Origin: AC-37 sp036389835
GTDB taxonomy: Bacteria; Actinomycetota; Thermoleophilia; Solirubrobacterales; Thermoleophilaceae
NCBI GenBank assembly: GCA_036389835.1
Contig: DASVWC010000029.1
Span: 124,001-188,000, forward strand
Reading direction: 5' to 3'
Length of the DNA: 64,000 bases
Within the stretch, counting starts at the first letter, position 1. Every line of letters starts with the position of its first letter. The notes beneath the pieces were generated by a model. The model had not been told where the DNA came from. It made no database searches and saw only the letters and a list, made by a program, of their open reading frames with translations. Below, one piece after another: positions 50,829 through 59,527 of the stretch. A program made the translations under genes and the position numbers.

Positions 50829-51898
50829 AGCCGCTCAAGGGCCTGATCCTCTCCGGCGGCCGCGGCACGCGCCTGCGGCCGATCACCTTCACGCGCGCCA
50901 AGCAGCTCGTGCCGGTCGCGAACAAGCCGGTGCTCTTCTACGGGATCGAGTCGCTCGCGGCCGCCGGCATCGAGGAGGTCGGCATCATCATCGCGCCCGA
51001 GACCGGCGACGAGATCCGCGCCGCCGCCGGCGACGGCTCGCGCTTCGGGGTGGCGATCACCTACATCGAGCAGGACGCCCCGAGCGGGCTCGCCCACGCC
51101 GTGCTCACGGCGGCGGACTTCCTCGGCGACTCGCCGTTCGTGATGTACCTCGGCGACAACCTGCTCCGCGACGGGATCGTCGAGCTGGTCGAGCAGTTCC
51201 GCTCCGAGGAGCCCGACGCGCTGATCCTCCTGACCCCCGTGCCGGACCCGCAGAACTACGGCGTCGCCGAGCTCGAGGGGGAGCGGGTGGCGCGGCTCGT
51301 CGAGAAGCCCGAGCAGCCGAACAGCGACCTCGCGCTCGTGGGCGTCTACATGTTCACGCCCGCGATCCTCGACGCCGCCCGCCAGATCGAGCCCTCCTGG
51401 CGCAACGAGCTCGAGATCACCGACGCGATCCAGCGGCTCATCGACGACGGCCTCACGGTCGACCCGCACATAGTGCGCGGCTGGTGGAAGGACACCGGCC
51501 AGGTGCAGGACATGCTCGACGCGAACCGGCTGATCCTCGACGACCTCGCCGACCGGATCGAGGGCGAGCTGATCGACGCGCGCGTGGAGGGCCGCGTGGT
51601 GGTCGAGACCGGCGCCGTGCTGGAGCGCTCCACGGTCCGCGGTCCGGCGGTGATCGGCCGCGGCGCCCGCATCACCGATGCGTACATCGGTCCGTACACG
51701 GCGATCGGCGACGACGTGACCATCCACGCGGCCGAGATCGAGTACTCGATCGTGCTGACCGGGTCGTCGATCCGCGACCTCCACGGCCGCGTGGAGGCGA
51801 GCCTGATCGGGCGCAACGTGGCCATCGGGCGGAGCCCCGCGCTGCCGAAGGCGTATCGTTTCGTCGTCGGCGACAACGCCGAAATCGCGATTCTGTGA
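50825..51898 (+). CDS. rmlA: Glucose-1-phosphate thymidylyltransferase, long form
   Basis: This 357-residue enzyme has the nucleotidyltransferase motif LILSGGRGTRLRPIT, KPVLFYGIESL, MYLGDNLL and VEKPEQP. A left-handed beta-helix tail follows (RVVVETGAVLERSTVRGPAV; IGPYTAIGDDVTIH), as in the long RmlA group. It makes dTDP-glucose from dTTP and glucose-1-phosphate. There is no ATG, GTG or TTG near the expected start. CTG 50825, overlapping the previous stop as CTGA and preceded by GGGGG, fits the usual short N terminus. It heads a coupled operon continuing to 54831. Confidence 0.88.
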   Translation: MKPLKGLILSGGRGTRLRPITFTRAKQLVPVANKPVLFYGIESLAAAGIEEVGIIIAPETGDEIRAAAGDGSRFGVAITYIEQDAPSGLAHAVLTAADFLGDSPFVMYLGDNLLRDGIVELVEQFRSEEPDALILLTPVPDPQNYGVAELEGERVARLVEKPEQPNSDLALVGVYMFTPAILDAARQIEPSWRNELEITDAIQRLIDDGLTVDPHIVRGWWKDTGQVQDMLDANRLILDDLADRIEGELIDARVEGRVVVETGAVLERSTVRGPAVIGRGARITDAYIGPYTAIGDDVTIHAAEIEYSIVLTGSSIRDLHGRVEASLIGRNVAIGRSPALPKAYRFVVGDNAEIAIL

Positions 51899-52263
51899 GC
51901 GGGGACGACTACAACAAGCTGCTGAACGGCTCGCGCGTGCTGGTGGGGGCCGCGGCGCTCGCCGCGCCGGGCCAGGCCTTCCGCGGTGCGGGCCTCGACG
52001 ACCGCCGCAACCCGCAGCTCCCGTTCATGACACGGATGTTCGGCGTACGCGACCTCGTGCTGGGCGCCGGCGCGCTGAGCACGAGCGGCGAGGAGCGCCG
52101 GCGCTGGATCCGGCTGACCGTCGCCGCCGACGCCGTCGACGCGCTCGCGGCGATAGCCGGGCACCGGGCGGGCTACCTCTCCACGCGCGGCGCCGTGATG
52201 CTCGCGCTGACCGCGACCGCCGGCACCGCGCTCGGCGTCGCGGCCCTCACCTCCAGCGAGTAG
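51895..52263 (+). CDS. Small membrane protein, DUF4267-like
   Basis: This 122-residue protein has four hydrophobic stretches and motifs MTRMFGVRDLVLGAGAL and RLTVAADAVDALAAIAGHR. It matches the DUF4267-like protein at 28881-29249 in length and layout (RLFAARNIAMTLGLVA; CDVLDAGAGLLAL). The GTG start overlaps the rmlA stop (GTGA). Its location inside a sugar nucleotide operon gives no direct functional clue. No function is established for the family. Confidence 0.75.
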   Translation: MSGDDYNKLLNGSRVLVGAAALAAPGQAFRGAGLDDRRNPQLPFMTRMFGVRDLVLGAGALSTSGEERRRWIRLTVAADAVDALAAIAGHRAGYLSTRGAVMLALTATAGTALGVAALTSSE

Positions 52264-52265
52264 CC

Positions 52266-53108
52266 GTGAAGGTCCTCGTGACAGGCGCGGCCGGCATGCT
52301 CGGCCGGGACGTGGTGCGCACCGCGCGCGCCGCCAACCACGAGGTCGTGGCCCTCGCGCGCGACGAGCTCGACCTCCTGCGCGGCCGCGCGGTGCGCGAG
52401 ACGCTGCGCCGCGAGCTGCCGGACGCCGTGGTCAACTGCGCCGGCTGGACCGACGTGGACGGCGCGGAGGCGGACGAGCGGGCGGCGACGGAGCTCAACG
52501 GCGACGCCGCCGGGACCCTGGCCGCGGCGGCGGCCGAGGTGGGCGCCTCGATCGTCCACCCGTCCACCGACTACGTGTTCGACGGCAGCGCCGGGCGGCC
52601 GTACGTCGAGACCGACCCGACGAGCCCGGTCAACGCCTACGGCCGCTCGAAGCTCGCGGGCGAGCACGCCGTCGCGGCGGTCAACCCGCGCCACTTCGTG
52701 GTCCGCACGTCGTGGCTGTTCGGCGTCGGCGGGCGCAACTTCGTGGACACGATGCTCGGCCTCGGGAGCGCCGGGGGGCCCGTGCTGGTGGTGCGCGACC
52801 AGGTCGGCTGTCCCACCTTCACCGGCCACCTAGCCGACGCGCTCGTCCGGCTCCTGGACGGGGAGTCCTACGGGCTGCACCACATCGCGGGCGACGGCGA
52901 GTGCTCGTGGTTCGAGTTCGCCAACGCGATCTTCGCCCAGGCCGGCGTCGACACGCGCGCGATGTCCTGCACCAGCGAGGAGTTCCCGCGGCCGGCGGCG
53001 CGGCCGCCCTACTCCGTGCTGCGCACCGAGCGGCCCTACGGGTTCGTGCTGCCGCCGTGGGAGGAGGGGCTCGCCGGCTACCTGGCCGAGCGGGCGGTGG
53101 CGCGTTGA
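52266..53108 (+). CDS. rmlD: dTDP-4-dehydrorhamnose reductase
   Basis: This 280-residue extended SDR has VLVTGAAGMLGRDV, NCAGWTDVDGAE, STDYVFDG, YGRSKLAGE (Y-x3-K), and RTSWLFGVGGRNFV, all characteristic of RmlD/RfbD. It reduces the 4-keto group to give dTDP-L-rhamnose. The GTG lies 3 bases after the preceding stop. The required epimerase RmlC is not in the window. Its stop overlaps the rmlB TTG start. Confidence 0.93.
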   Translation: MKVLVTGAAGMLGRDVVRTARAANHEVVALARDELDLLRGRAVRETLRRELPDAVVNCAGWTDVDGAEADERAATELNGDAAGTLAAAAAEVGASIVHPSTDYVFDGSAGRPYVETDPTSPVNAYGRSKLAGEHAVAAVNPRHFVVRTSWLFGVGGRNFVDTMLGLGSAGGPVLVVRDQVGCPTFTGHLADALVRLLDGESYGLHHIAGDGECSWFEFANAIFAQAGVDTRAMSCTSEEFPRPAARPPYSVLRTERPYGFVLPPWEEGLAGYLAERAVAR

Positions 53109-54106
53109 GGCTGCTGGTGACCGGCGCGGCCGGGTTCATCGGGTCGACGTACGTGCGCCTCGTCGCCGAGGAGCGCGGCGACGAGGTGGTCGTGCTCGAC
53201 AAGCTCACCTATGCGGGACGGCGCGAGAACCTGCGCGGGGTCGAGGACCGGATCGAGTTCGTGGAGGGCGCGATCGAGGACCGCGACGCGGTCGACGCGG
53301 TCATGGCGGGCGCCGACGCCGTGGTCAACTTCGCCGCCGAGTCGCACGTGGATCGCTCGATCGCTGAGCAGGACGCCTTCGCGCGCACGCACGTGATCGG
53401 CACCGGCGTGCTGCTCGACGCGGTGCGCGAGCACGGCGTGGCGCGCTACCTCCAGGTCTCGACCGACGAGGTCTACGGGTCGATCGAGGCGGGCTCGTTC
53501 ACGGAGGCCTCGCCGCTCAACCCGTCCTCGCCGTACAGCGCGACGAAGGCGGCCGGCGACCTGCTCGTGTCGGCGCACGTGCACACGTACGGCACCGAGG
53601 CCGTCATCTGCCGCGGGTCGAACAACTACGGCCCGCGCCAGTACCCCGAGAAGCTGATCCCGCTGATGATCCTCAACGCCCTCCACGGTGACCCGCTGCC
53701 GGTCTACGGCGACGGCCGCCAGGTGCGCAACTGGCTGTTCGTGGAGGACTTCGCGCGGGCGATCGACCTGGTGCTCCGCGAGGGCGCCCCGGGCGAGGTC
53801 TACAACGTCGGCGGGCCCGACGAGGCCGAGAACATCGACCTCGTCAGGCGGCTGATCGCGCTGACCGGGGCCGACGAGTCGCTGATCGAGTACGTGACCG
53901 ACCGCCCCGGCCACGACCGCCGCTACTCGCTGTCGTCGGACAAGGTGCGCGGCCTCGGCTGGGAGCCGGCGACGAGCCTCGACGGCGGCCTCGAGCGCAC
54001 GGTGGACTGGTACCGCGACAACGAGTGGTGGTGGGCGCCGATCCGCAGCGGCGAGTACGCCGACTACTACGAGCGCCACTACGGCCGTAGGCTCGGTCGG
54101 GCGTGA
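53105..54106 (+). CDS. rmlB: dTDP-glucose 4,6-dehydratase
   Basis: This 333-residue extended SDR has LLVTGAAGFIGSTYVR, NFAAESHVDRSI, STDEVYGS, the catalytic PYSATKAAGD (Y-x3-K), and NNYGPRQYPEKLIPLMI, the diagnostic RmlB signature. It converts dTDP-glucose to dTDP-4-keto-6-deoxyglucose. The TTG start overlaps the rmlD stop (TTGA), and the stop overlaps the ABC ATPase GTG. Together with rmlA and rmlD it indicates synthesis of a 6-deoxysugar donor for a surface glycan or a glycosylated metabolite. Confidence 0.95.
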   Translation: MRLLVTGAAGFIGSTYVRLVAEERGDEVVVLDKLTYAGRRENLRGVEDRIEFVEGAIEDRDAVDAVMAGADAVVNFAAESHVDRSIAEQDAFARTHVIGTGVLLDAVREHGVARYLQVSTDEVYGSIEAGSFTEASPLNPSSPYSATKAAGDLLVSAHVHTYGTEAVICRGSNNYGPRQYPEKLIPLMILNALHGDPLPVYGDGRQVRNWLFVEDFARAIDLVLREGAPGEVYNVGGPDEAENIDLVRRLIALTGADESLIEYVTDRPGHDRRYSLSSDKVRGLGWEPATSLDGGLERTVDWYRDNEWWWAPIRSGEYADYYERHYGRRLGRA

Positions 54107-54831
54107 ACGCCCTCGAGGTAACCGGTCTAACCAAGCGCTACGACGACGGAACCGTCGCGCTCAGCGACTTCGACCTCGCCATCCCGGAGGGCAAGTTCTT
54201 CGGCCTGCTCGGCCCGAACGGCGCCGGCAAGACCACGCTGATCAGCGCCGTCTGCAACCTGATCCGGATCACCGGCGGGCGCGTGTGCGTGTTCGGCCAG
54301 CCGGCGGACTGCCTCCAGGCGCGGCGCTGGGTGGGCCTCGCCGAGCAGGACATCAACCTAGACCGCTTCCTCACGGTCGAGGAGACGCTGATCTACCACG
54401 GCGGCTACTTCGGGATGTCGAAGGACGACGCGTGCGCGCGGGCGCACGAGATGATCGACGTGTTCGACCTGCGCGGGAAGGTGGACGTGCGCACGCCCAA
54501 GCTCTCGGGGGGAATGCGCCGGCGCCTGCTGCTGGCGCGCGCGCTGATGCACCGCCCGCGGCTGGTGATCCTCGACGAGCCCACCGCGGGCGTGGACTTC
54601 GAGCTGCGCCAGGAGCTCTGGCGCTACATCCGCAAGCTCCACGAGCAGGGCACCACGATCCTCCTCACCACGCACTACCTCGAGGAGGCCGAGGCGCTCT
54701 GCGAGGAGATAGCGCTGATCCGCGGCGGGCGGCTGATCGCCCGCGACACGGCTGCCGGCCTGCGCGAGCGCTACGGCGCCGGCAGCCTCGCGGACGTCTA
54801 CGTCAAGGCGATGGGGGCGGGCGCTAGCTGA
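54103..54831 (+). CDS. ABC transporter ATP-binding protein (ABC-2 exporter type)
   Basis: The 242-residue ATPase has Walker A GPNGAGKTT, Q-loop AEQDINLD, signature LSGGMRRRLLLARA, Walker B LVILDEPTAG and the H-loop TTHYLEEAEAL, as in DrrA/NodI-like exporters. Its GTG start overlaps the rmlB stop. The permease partner is at 55112-55885, separated by an oppositely oriented small gene. It likely moves a glycan, glycolipid or drug. Confidence 0.93.
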   Translation: MNALEVTGLTKRYDDGTVALSDFDLAIPEGKFFGLLGPNGAGKTTLISAVCNLIRITGGRVCVFGQPADCLQARRWVGLAEQDINLDRFLTVEETLIYHGGYFGMSKDDACARAHEMIDVFDLRGKVDVRTPKLSGGMRRRLLLARALMHRPRLVILDEPTAGVDFELRQELWRYIRKLHEQGTTILLTTHYLEEAEALCEEIALIRGGRLIARDTAAGLRERYGAGSLADVYVKAMGAGAS

Positions 54832-55036
54832 GGTAGCGCGGGTCCGAGTAGACCGTGGCGCGCCGCCGCCTGGCGAGCGTCGAGGCGCGGATCAGCGACA
54901 GGACGAGCCCGATCGCGCCCGCGACCATCAGGATCACGCCGACGACCTCCAGCTTGACGCCGGCCACGGAGAACGTGACGGCCCACTTCAGGATCGCGCC
55001 GACCGCGATCAGGAATACCGAGGTTCCGATTCCCAT
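54824..55036 (-). CDS. Small membrane protein, DUF6458-like
   Basis: This 70-residue peptide has two transmembrane helices (SVFLIAVGAILKWAVTFSV and VVGVILMVAGAIGLVLSLI) and a basic C-terminal tail with RRRRATVYSDPRY. This matches small actinobacterial DUF6458 proteins of unknown role. The ATG has a good AAAGGAG ribosome site. It lies antisense between the ABC ATPase and permease genes and overlaps the ATPase stop by 8 bases. Confidence 0.8.
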   Translation of the reverse strand: MGIGTSVFLIAVGAILKWAVTFSVAGVKLEVVGVILMVAGAIGLVLSLIRASTLARRRRATVYSDPRYLS

Positions 55037-55111
55037 TGCAACTCCTTTCGCGTGGGGGTGCTCCCTAGAACGCCGCGGCCGGGTCGAGGTTGGCGGTTAG
55101 TCTGGAATCCG

Positions 55112-55885
55112 ATGCAGTCCTACTCCGGCACCGCGGGCATGCTCTGGCTGATCCGGCGCGAGACGCTGCGCGTCTCCAAGCTCTGGACCCAGACCGTGCT
55201 GGCCCCGATCGTCTCGTCGGGGCTGTTCATCCTCGTGTTCGGCTTCTCGCTCGCGAACCGCATCCGCGAGATCGACGGGGTGCCCTACAAGGAGTTCATC
55301 GTGCCCGGCCTGATCACGATGGCGATGGTCCAGGCCGCCTACTCGAACAACTCCTCGTCGGTGTTCCAGGCGCGCTCCGACCGCTACATCAACGATGTCC
55401 TCTCCGCGCCGATGCACGCGTGGCAGATGAACCTCGGCTTCAACGTGGGCGGGATCCTCCGCGCCCTCGCGATCGGCCTGGGCCTCGGCCTGGTCGCCGT
55501 GCCGGTCACGGGCGCACCGGTGGAGCAGCCGCTCGTGCTCGTGCCGGCGGTCCTGCTGGGCCTGGTGCTGTTCGCCGCGCTCGGGACGATCGTCGGGATC
55601 TTCGCGGACACCTTCGACCACCACACGTTCGTGAACAACATCGTGATCCTGCCGCTGGTCTTCGTCGGCGGGGTCTTCTACTCGGTGGACCTGCTCCCCT
55701 CGCCATGGCACGAGCTGACCCACTTCAACCCGATCTTCTACCTGGTGAACGCGGTGCGCTACGGCTTCCTCGGAACCAGCGACGTGAGCATCGCGCTCTG
55801 CTTCGCCGTCACCGCCGGACTCGCGATCCCGGCCTACCTCTGGTCCCAATGGCTCTTCACGACGGGGCGGAAGCTCAAGGCCTGA
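55112..55885 (+). CDS. ABC-2 type transporter permease
   Basis: The 257-residue membrane protein has about six helices and the ABC-2 pattern FIVPGLITMAMVQAAYSNNS, DTFDHHTFVNNIVILPLVFV, GGVFYSVDLLP and HFNPIFYLVNAVRYGFLG, as in NodJ/DrrB. A TAGTCT hexamer (55098-55103) ends 9 bases before the ATG, so it appears to have its own leaderless promoter, separate from the ATPase gene. It should pair with the ATPase at 54103-54831. Confidence 0.9.
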   Translation: MQSYSGTAGMLWLIRRETLRVSKLWTQTVLAPIVSSGLFILVFGFSLANRIREIDGVPYKEFIVPGLITMAMVQAAYSNNSSSVFQARSDRYINDVLSAPMHAWQMNLGFNVGGILRALAIGLGLGLVAVPVTGAPVEQPLVLVPAVLLGLVLFAALGTIVGIFADTFDHHTFVNNIVILPLVFVGGVFYSVDLLPSPWHELTHFNPIFYLVNAVRYGFLGTSDVSIALCFAVTAGLAIPAYLWSQWLFTTGRKLKA

Positions 55886-56571
55886 TCGAGCTGCGGACCG
55901 GCGTCGACGCGGAGTCGGAGCTCGGCCGGCTCCAGCGGCGCGTGGTCGACTGCCGGCGCTGCCCGCGGCTGGTCGAGTGGCGCGAGCGCGTCGCGCGCGA
56001 GAAGCGGGCGTCGTTCGCCGACCAGGAGTACTGGGGCCGGCCGATCCCCGGCTTCGGCGACCCGCAGGCGCGGCTGTACGTCCTCGGGCTCGCGCCCGCT
56101 GCGCACGGCGGCAATCGCACCGGGCGGATCTTCACCGGCGACCGCTCGGGGGACTGGCTGTTCGCCTCGATGCACCGCACGGGCTGGGCCAACCAGGCCG
56201 AGTCGTTCCACGTCCTCGACGGACTGCGGCTCGACGGCGCGTGGATCGGCGCGGCCGTCCGCTGCGCCCCGCCGGCCAACAAGCCGCTGCCGGCCGAGCG
56301 CGACAACTGCCTGCCCTACGCCGAGGAGGAGCTGGCGCTGCTTCCCGGCGTGCGCGTGATCGTCTGCCTCGGGCAGTTCGCCTGGAACGCCGCCGCGAGG
56401 CTGCTCGGGGTGCGGCCGAGGCCGAGGTTCGCGCACCTGGCCGAGCACGCGGCCGCCGACGGGCGCGTGATGCTGGCCTCGTTCCACCCGAGCCAGCAGA
56501 ACACGTTCACGGGCCGGCTCACCGAGCCGATGCTCGACGCCGTGTTCGAGCGCGCGCGGGAGCTGGGGTAG
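55882..56571 (+). CDS. Uracil-DNA glycosylase, family 5-like (UdgB type)
   Basis: This 229-residue protein has the iron-sulfur Cys pair CRRCPRLVEWRERVA, YWGRPIPGFGD, GLAPAAHGGNRTGRIFTGD, a third Cys in VRCAPPANKPLP and a fourth nearby, and the HPSQQNTF motif. Family 5 enzymes remove uracil and other deaminated bases, important in GC-rich or thermotolerant bacteria. No ATG, GTG or TTG lies in a suitable place; CTG 55882, overlapping the permease stop as CTGA, gives the expected N terminus. GTG within RRVVDC is a poorer alternative because it cuts into the fold. Confidence 0.88.
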   Translation: MIELRTGVDAESELGRLQRRVVDCRRCPRLVEWRERVAREKRASFADQEYWGRPIPGFGDPQARLYVLGLAPAAHGGNRTGRIFTGDRSGDWLFASMHRTGWANQAESFHVLDGLRLDGAWIGAAVRCAPPANKPLPAERDNCLPYAEEELALLPGVRVIVCLGQFAWNAAARLLGVRPRPRFAHLAEHAAADGRVMLASFHPSQQNTFTGRLTEPMLDAVFERARELG

Positions 56572-56617
56572 CCCCACGGCCCCGCCAATAGGAGTAACGT
56601 CCCGCCCGGTACGGGGG

Positions 56618-59524
56618 ATGACGAAGCGTCGGACGATAGGGCTGCTGTGCGCCGCGATCGCGGCACTCCTGCCGGCGAGCGCGGCGGCCGCGCCGCACCG
56701 CACGCTCAACCTGACCCAGGCCAACACCTCGGCGAGCCCGGTCACCTGGGACGGCACCGTCCACGACGGGGCCAACGTGGACTACAACAGCTCGGCCGGC
56801 GCGCCGTGCAGCGACAACACGGACACCTACTGCGACGACTCGCTGCTGAACGTGACCCTGCCGGCCGGCTTCCGCGGCGGGATCCAGGTCGACATCGACG
56901 ACTACCGGCCCAACCCCGCGACCGACTTCGACCTCTACGTCTACGAAAGCGACGCCGCCGGCCACCCGCTGCGGCTGATCCCCAACGACGGGAGCTTCGG
57001 CGTGGTGCTCGTCGGGGCGGGACTCCCGAACGCGTTCCCGGAGACCTACGCGTTCGCGGGCAAGCCCGGCTATTACCTGATCCGCGTCGTCTACTTCGAC
57101 GCCCCGATCCCCTCGCAGTACACGGGCACCGTGCAGCTCACCGATCTCATCCCCAGGGCCGACAAGCCCCAGGACGTCGACTCGCCGCCGGGGCTCCAGG
57201 AGTACCTCGCCAGCAATCCCGCGCTCGGCTTCAAGTCGCACTCGGAGCCGCACATCGCCCAGAGCCCGGTGGACCCGGACGTGCTCGTCGCCGGCTCCAA
57301 GCAGTACTACCGCGACCGTGACTCGCTCAAGGAGTACGAGTTCAAGATCGGCACGTACGTGTCGTTCGACCGCGGGGTGACCTGGACGGACCTCGGCCAG
57401 CTCGACGTGTGCCCGCTCGCGCAGGCGCCGCAGTCGTCCTATCCGGCGAGCAACACCTGCTACCCGGACGACGACCCCGACAAGGGCGGCACCGGCCCGG
57501 AGGACGTCAAGGAGGACGAGGAGGACATGGAGTTCGACGACCGCGGGTCGGGCGACCTCTCCGAGGAGTACACGACCTCGGACGTCTGGGTCCAGTTCGA
57601 CGACGAGGGCAGCGCCTACGTGATGGTGCTCGACCACCCGCCGTTCCCGCTCCAGGCGGACCCGCTGGGCCTCGGCACCGAGGAGAACGGCTGGGGGATG
57701 ACGCTGCACAAGTGGGACACCGTCTCCTCGTCGGACCTCCAGCCGGGCGGCAAGACGTGGGGGCCGCGCGTACCGATCAACTTCTACGCCGACGAGATCC
57801 GCGAGCGCGCGTTCCTCGACGACAAGAACACGATGGCCGTGAACAACGCGGGGCCGGACCACGACGGCAAGCCCGGCACGATCCTCACCTGCTGGGGCCG
57901 CAGCGTCATCCCGGCCAAGCAGGAGATCGTCTGCGAGCGCTCGACCGACGGCGGGAAGAGCTTCCCCGGCGAGCCAATCCCGGTCTCGGAGCCGCAGAAC
58001 CTCGTGATCGGAGTGTTCGTGGCGCCCGACCCGAAGCAGGAGAACACCTTCTACCTGATGTGGAACTACTACATCCTGACCACGTCGCCGACCAACCAGA
58101 TGTACTTCGCGAAGACCACCGACGGCGGCCAGACGTGGACCCCGGCGATACCCGTCGGCGCGCCGTTCACGCCGATCCCGAGCAACTATCCCGGCCAGCA
58201 GTTCCGCAACCTCTCGATACCGATGATGGCCGTAGCGCCGAACGGCGATCTGTACGCGACCTGGTCGCAGTACGAAGCCGCTCCCGACGTGGCCAACGAC
58301 GAGGACGACAGCCAGGCCGACGTGGTGTTCGTCAAGTCGACCGACGGCGGCGTCACCTGGAGCAGCCCGGCCGTCGTGAACCAGGACAAGTCGAACGCGG
58401 ACCAGTTCCAGCCGCAGATAGCGATCTCACCGCAGGGCGAGGTCAACATCGCCTACTTCGACCGCCGCAACGACAAGCGCACGCTCGAGGGTGGGCAGGT
58501 GACCCACTCCGGCAACTACTTCGTCGACGAGTACCTCTCGCGCTCGACCGACGGCGGCGCGACCTGGAAGGACACCCGCCTCTCGCACGAGATGTCGGAT
58601 CCCGAGCTGAACGCGCCGGTGTCGCCGTCGGGCCTGTTCTTCGGCGACTACCAGGGCATGGTGGCCGACGACTGCTTCACGATCCCGTTCTTCCAGGACG
58701 CGCACCTCGCGCTCGACCCCGCGCGCGACGACGGCTTCGACGCCGGCTACCCCCGCTCCCAGTACCAGGAGGCGTTCGCCTGGCGGGTGCCGAACGAGAA
58801 GCAGGGGTCGTCGTGCACCAAGCCGATCGTGAAGGGGCCGGACCCGCCGGTCACCCCGGAGGGCCTGCCGCGGGTGAGCGTGACGGCCCCGAGGCTGGCC
58901 AGCGACGTGAGCACGAGCAACGCGTTCAACGTGCGCGTGAACGCGTCGGCGGCGAACATCGACTACTACCAGCTCCAGTACCGCCGCCGCGGGTCGTCGA
59001 AGTGGCGCACGCTGAGCTCGAAGCTGCTGAACGCCGATTACCGCTTCCGGGGCAGCTACAGCCAGACCTACTCCTTCCGCGCGCGGGCGATCGACCTGGC
59101 CGGCCGCGCCGGGCCCTACTCGGGCGAGGCCGTCACGGTGATCCCGCACGACGACCGCCGCAGCCGCGGCCGGCCGCGCTACGCCGGTCGCTGGAAGCGC
59201 GTGAAGAGCGGCAAGGCGTTCAAGAAGAGCTTCGTGCAGAGCTCGAGGAAGGGCTCGACCATGCGGATCAACTTCCGCGGCAACCGCGCCTACCTCGTCG
59301 GGCGCAGGGGCCCGAGCGGCGGCCGTGCGATCGTGACGCTCAACGGCAAGCGCAAGCGGATCAGCTTCTACAGCTCGAAGGTCCGCGACCGGGCGGTGGT
59401 CTACAGCGCCAAGCTCAGCGCGGCCAGGGGCAGCACGCTGACGGTCACCGTCCTCGGTCAGAGGGGCAGCCGCAAGTCGAAGGGCAGGCTCGTCGAGATC
59501 GACGCGGTCGGCTACCGCGGCTGA
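56618..59524 (+). CDS. Secreted BNR/Asp-box beta-propeller protein
   Basis: This 968-residue protein begins with a signal peptide (MTKRR, a hydrophobic run, then ASAAAA, cleavage near 25). It has an N-terminal beta domain (DFDLYVYESD, typical of pre-peptidase-like domains). A sialidase-type propeller follows with five Asp boxes: SFDRGVTW, STDGGKSF, TTDGGQTW, STDGGVTW and STDGGATW. A very acidic stretch (EDVKEDEEDMEFDD) interrupts the first blades. A fibronectin-like domain (about 745-850) and a basic C-terminal domain close it. Sialidase catalytic Arg/Tyr/Glu residues cannot be confirmed, so binding or another glycosidase activity is equally possible. Confidence 0.82.
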   Translation: MTKRRTIGLLCAAIAALLPASAAAAPHRTLNLTQANTSASPVTWDGTVHDGANVDYNSSAGAPCSDNTDTYCDDSLLNVTLPAGFRGGIQVDIDDYRPNPATDFDLYVYESDAAGHPLRLIPNDGSFGVVLVGAGLPNAFPETYAFAGKPGYYLIRVVYFDAPIPSQYTGTVQLTDLIPRADKPQDVDSPPGLQEYLASNPALGFKSHSEPHIAQSPVDPDVLVAGSKQYYRDRDSLKEYEFKIGTYVSFDRGVTWTDLGQLDVCPLAQAPQSSYPASNTCYPDDDPDKGGTGPEDVKEDEEDMEFDDRGSGDLSEEYTTSDVWVQFDDEGSAYVMVLDHPPFPLQADPLGLGTEENGWGMTLHKWDTVSSSDLQPGGKTWGPRVPINFYADEIRERAFLDDKNTMAVNNAGPDHDGKPGTILTCWGRSVIPAKQEIVCERSTDGGKSFPGEPIPVSEPQNLVIGVFVAPDPKQENTFYLMWNYYILTTSPTNQMYFAKTTDGGQTWTPAIPVGAPFTPIPSNYPGQQFRNLSIPMMAVAPNGDLYATWSQYEAAPDVANDEDDSQADVVFVKSTDGGVTWSSPAVVNQDKSNADQFQPQIAISPQGEVNIAYFDRRNDKRTLEGGQVTHSGNYFVDEYLSRSTDGGATWKDTRLSHEMSDPELNAPVSPSGLFFGDYQGMVADDCFTIPFFQDAHLALDPARDDGFDAGYPRSQYQEAFAWRVPNEKQGSSCTKPIVKGPDPPVTPEGLPRVSVTAPRLASDVSTSNAFNVRVNASAANIDYYQLQYRRRGSSKWRTLSSKLLNADYRFRGSYSQTYSFRARAIDLAGRAGPYSGEAVTVIPHDDRRSRGRPRYAGRWKRVKSGKAFKKSFVQSSRKGSTMRINFRGNRAYLVGRRGPSGGRAIVTLNGKRKRISFYSSKVRDRAVVYSAKLSAARGSTLTVTVLGQRGSRKSKGRLVEIDAVGYRG

Positions 59525-59527
59525 CGC

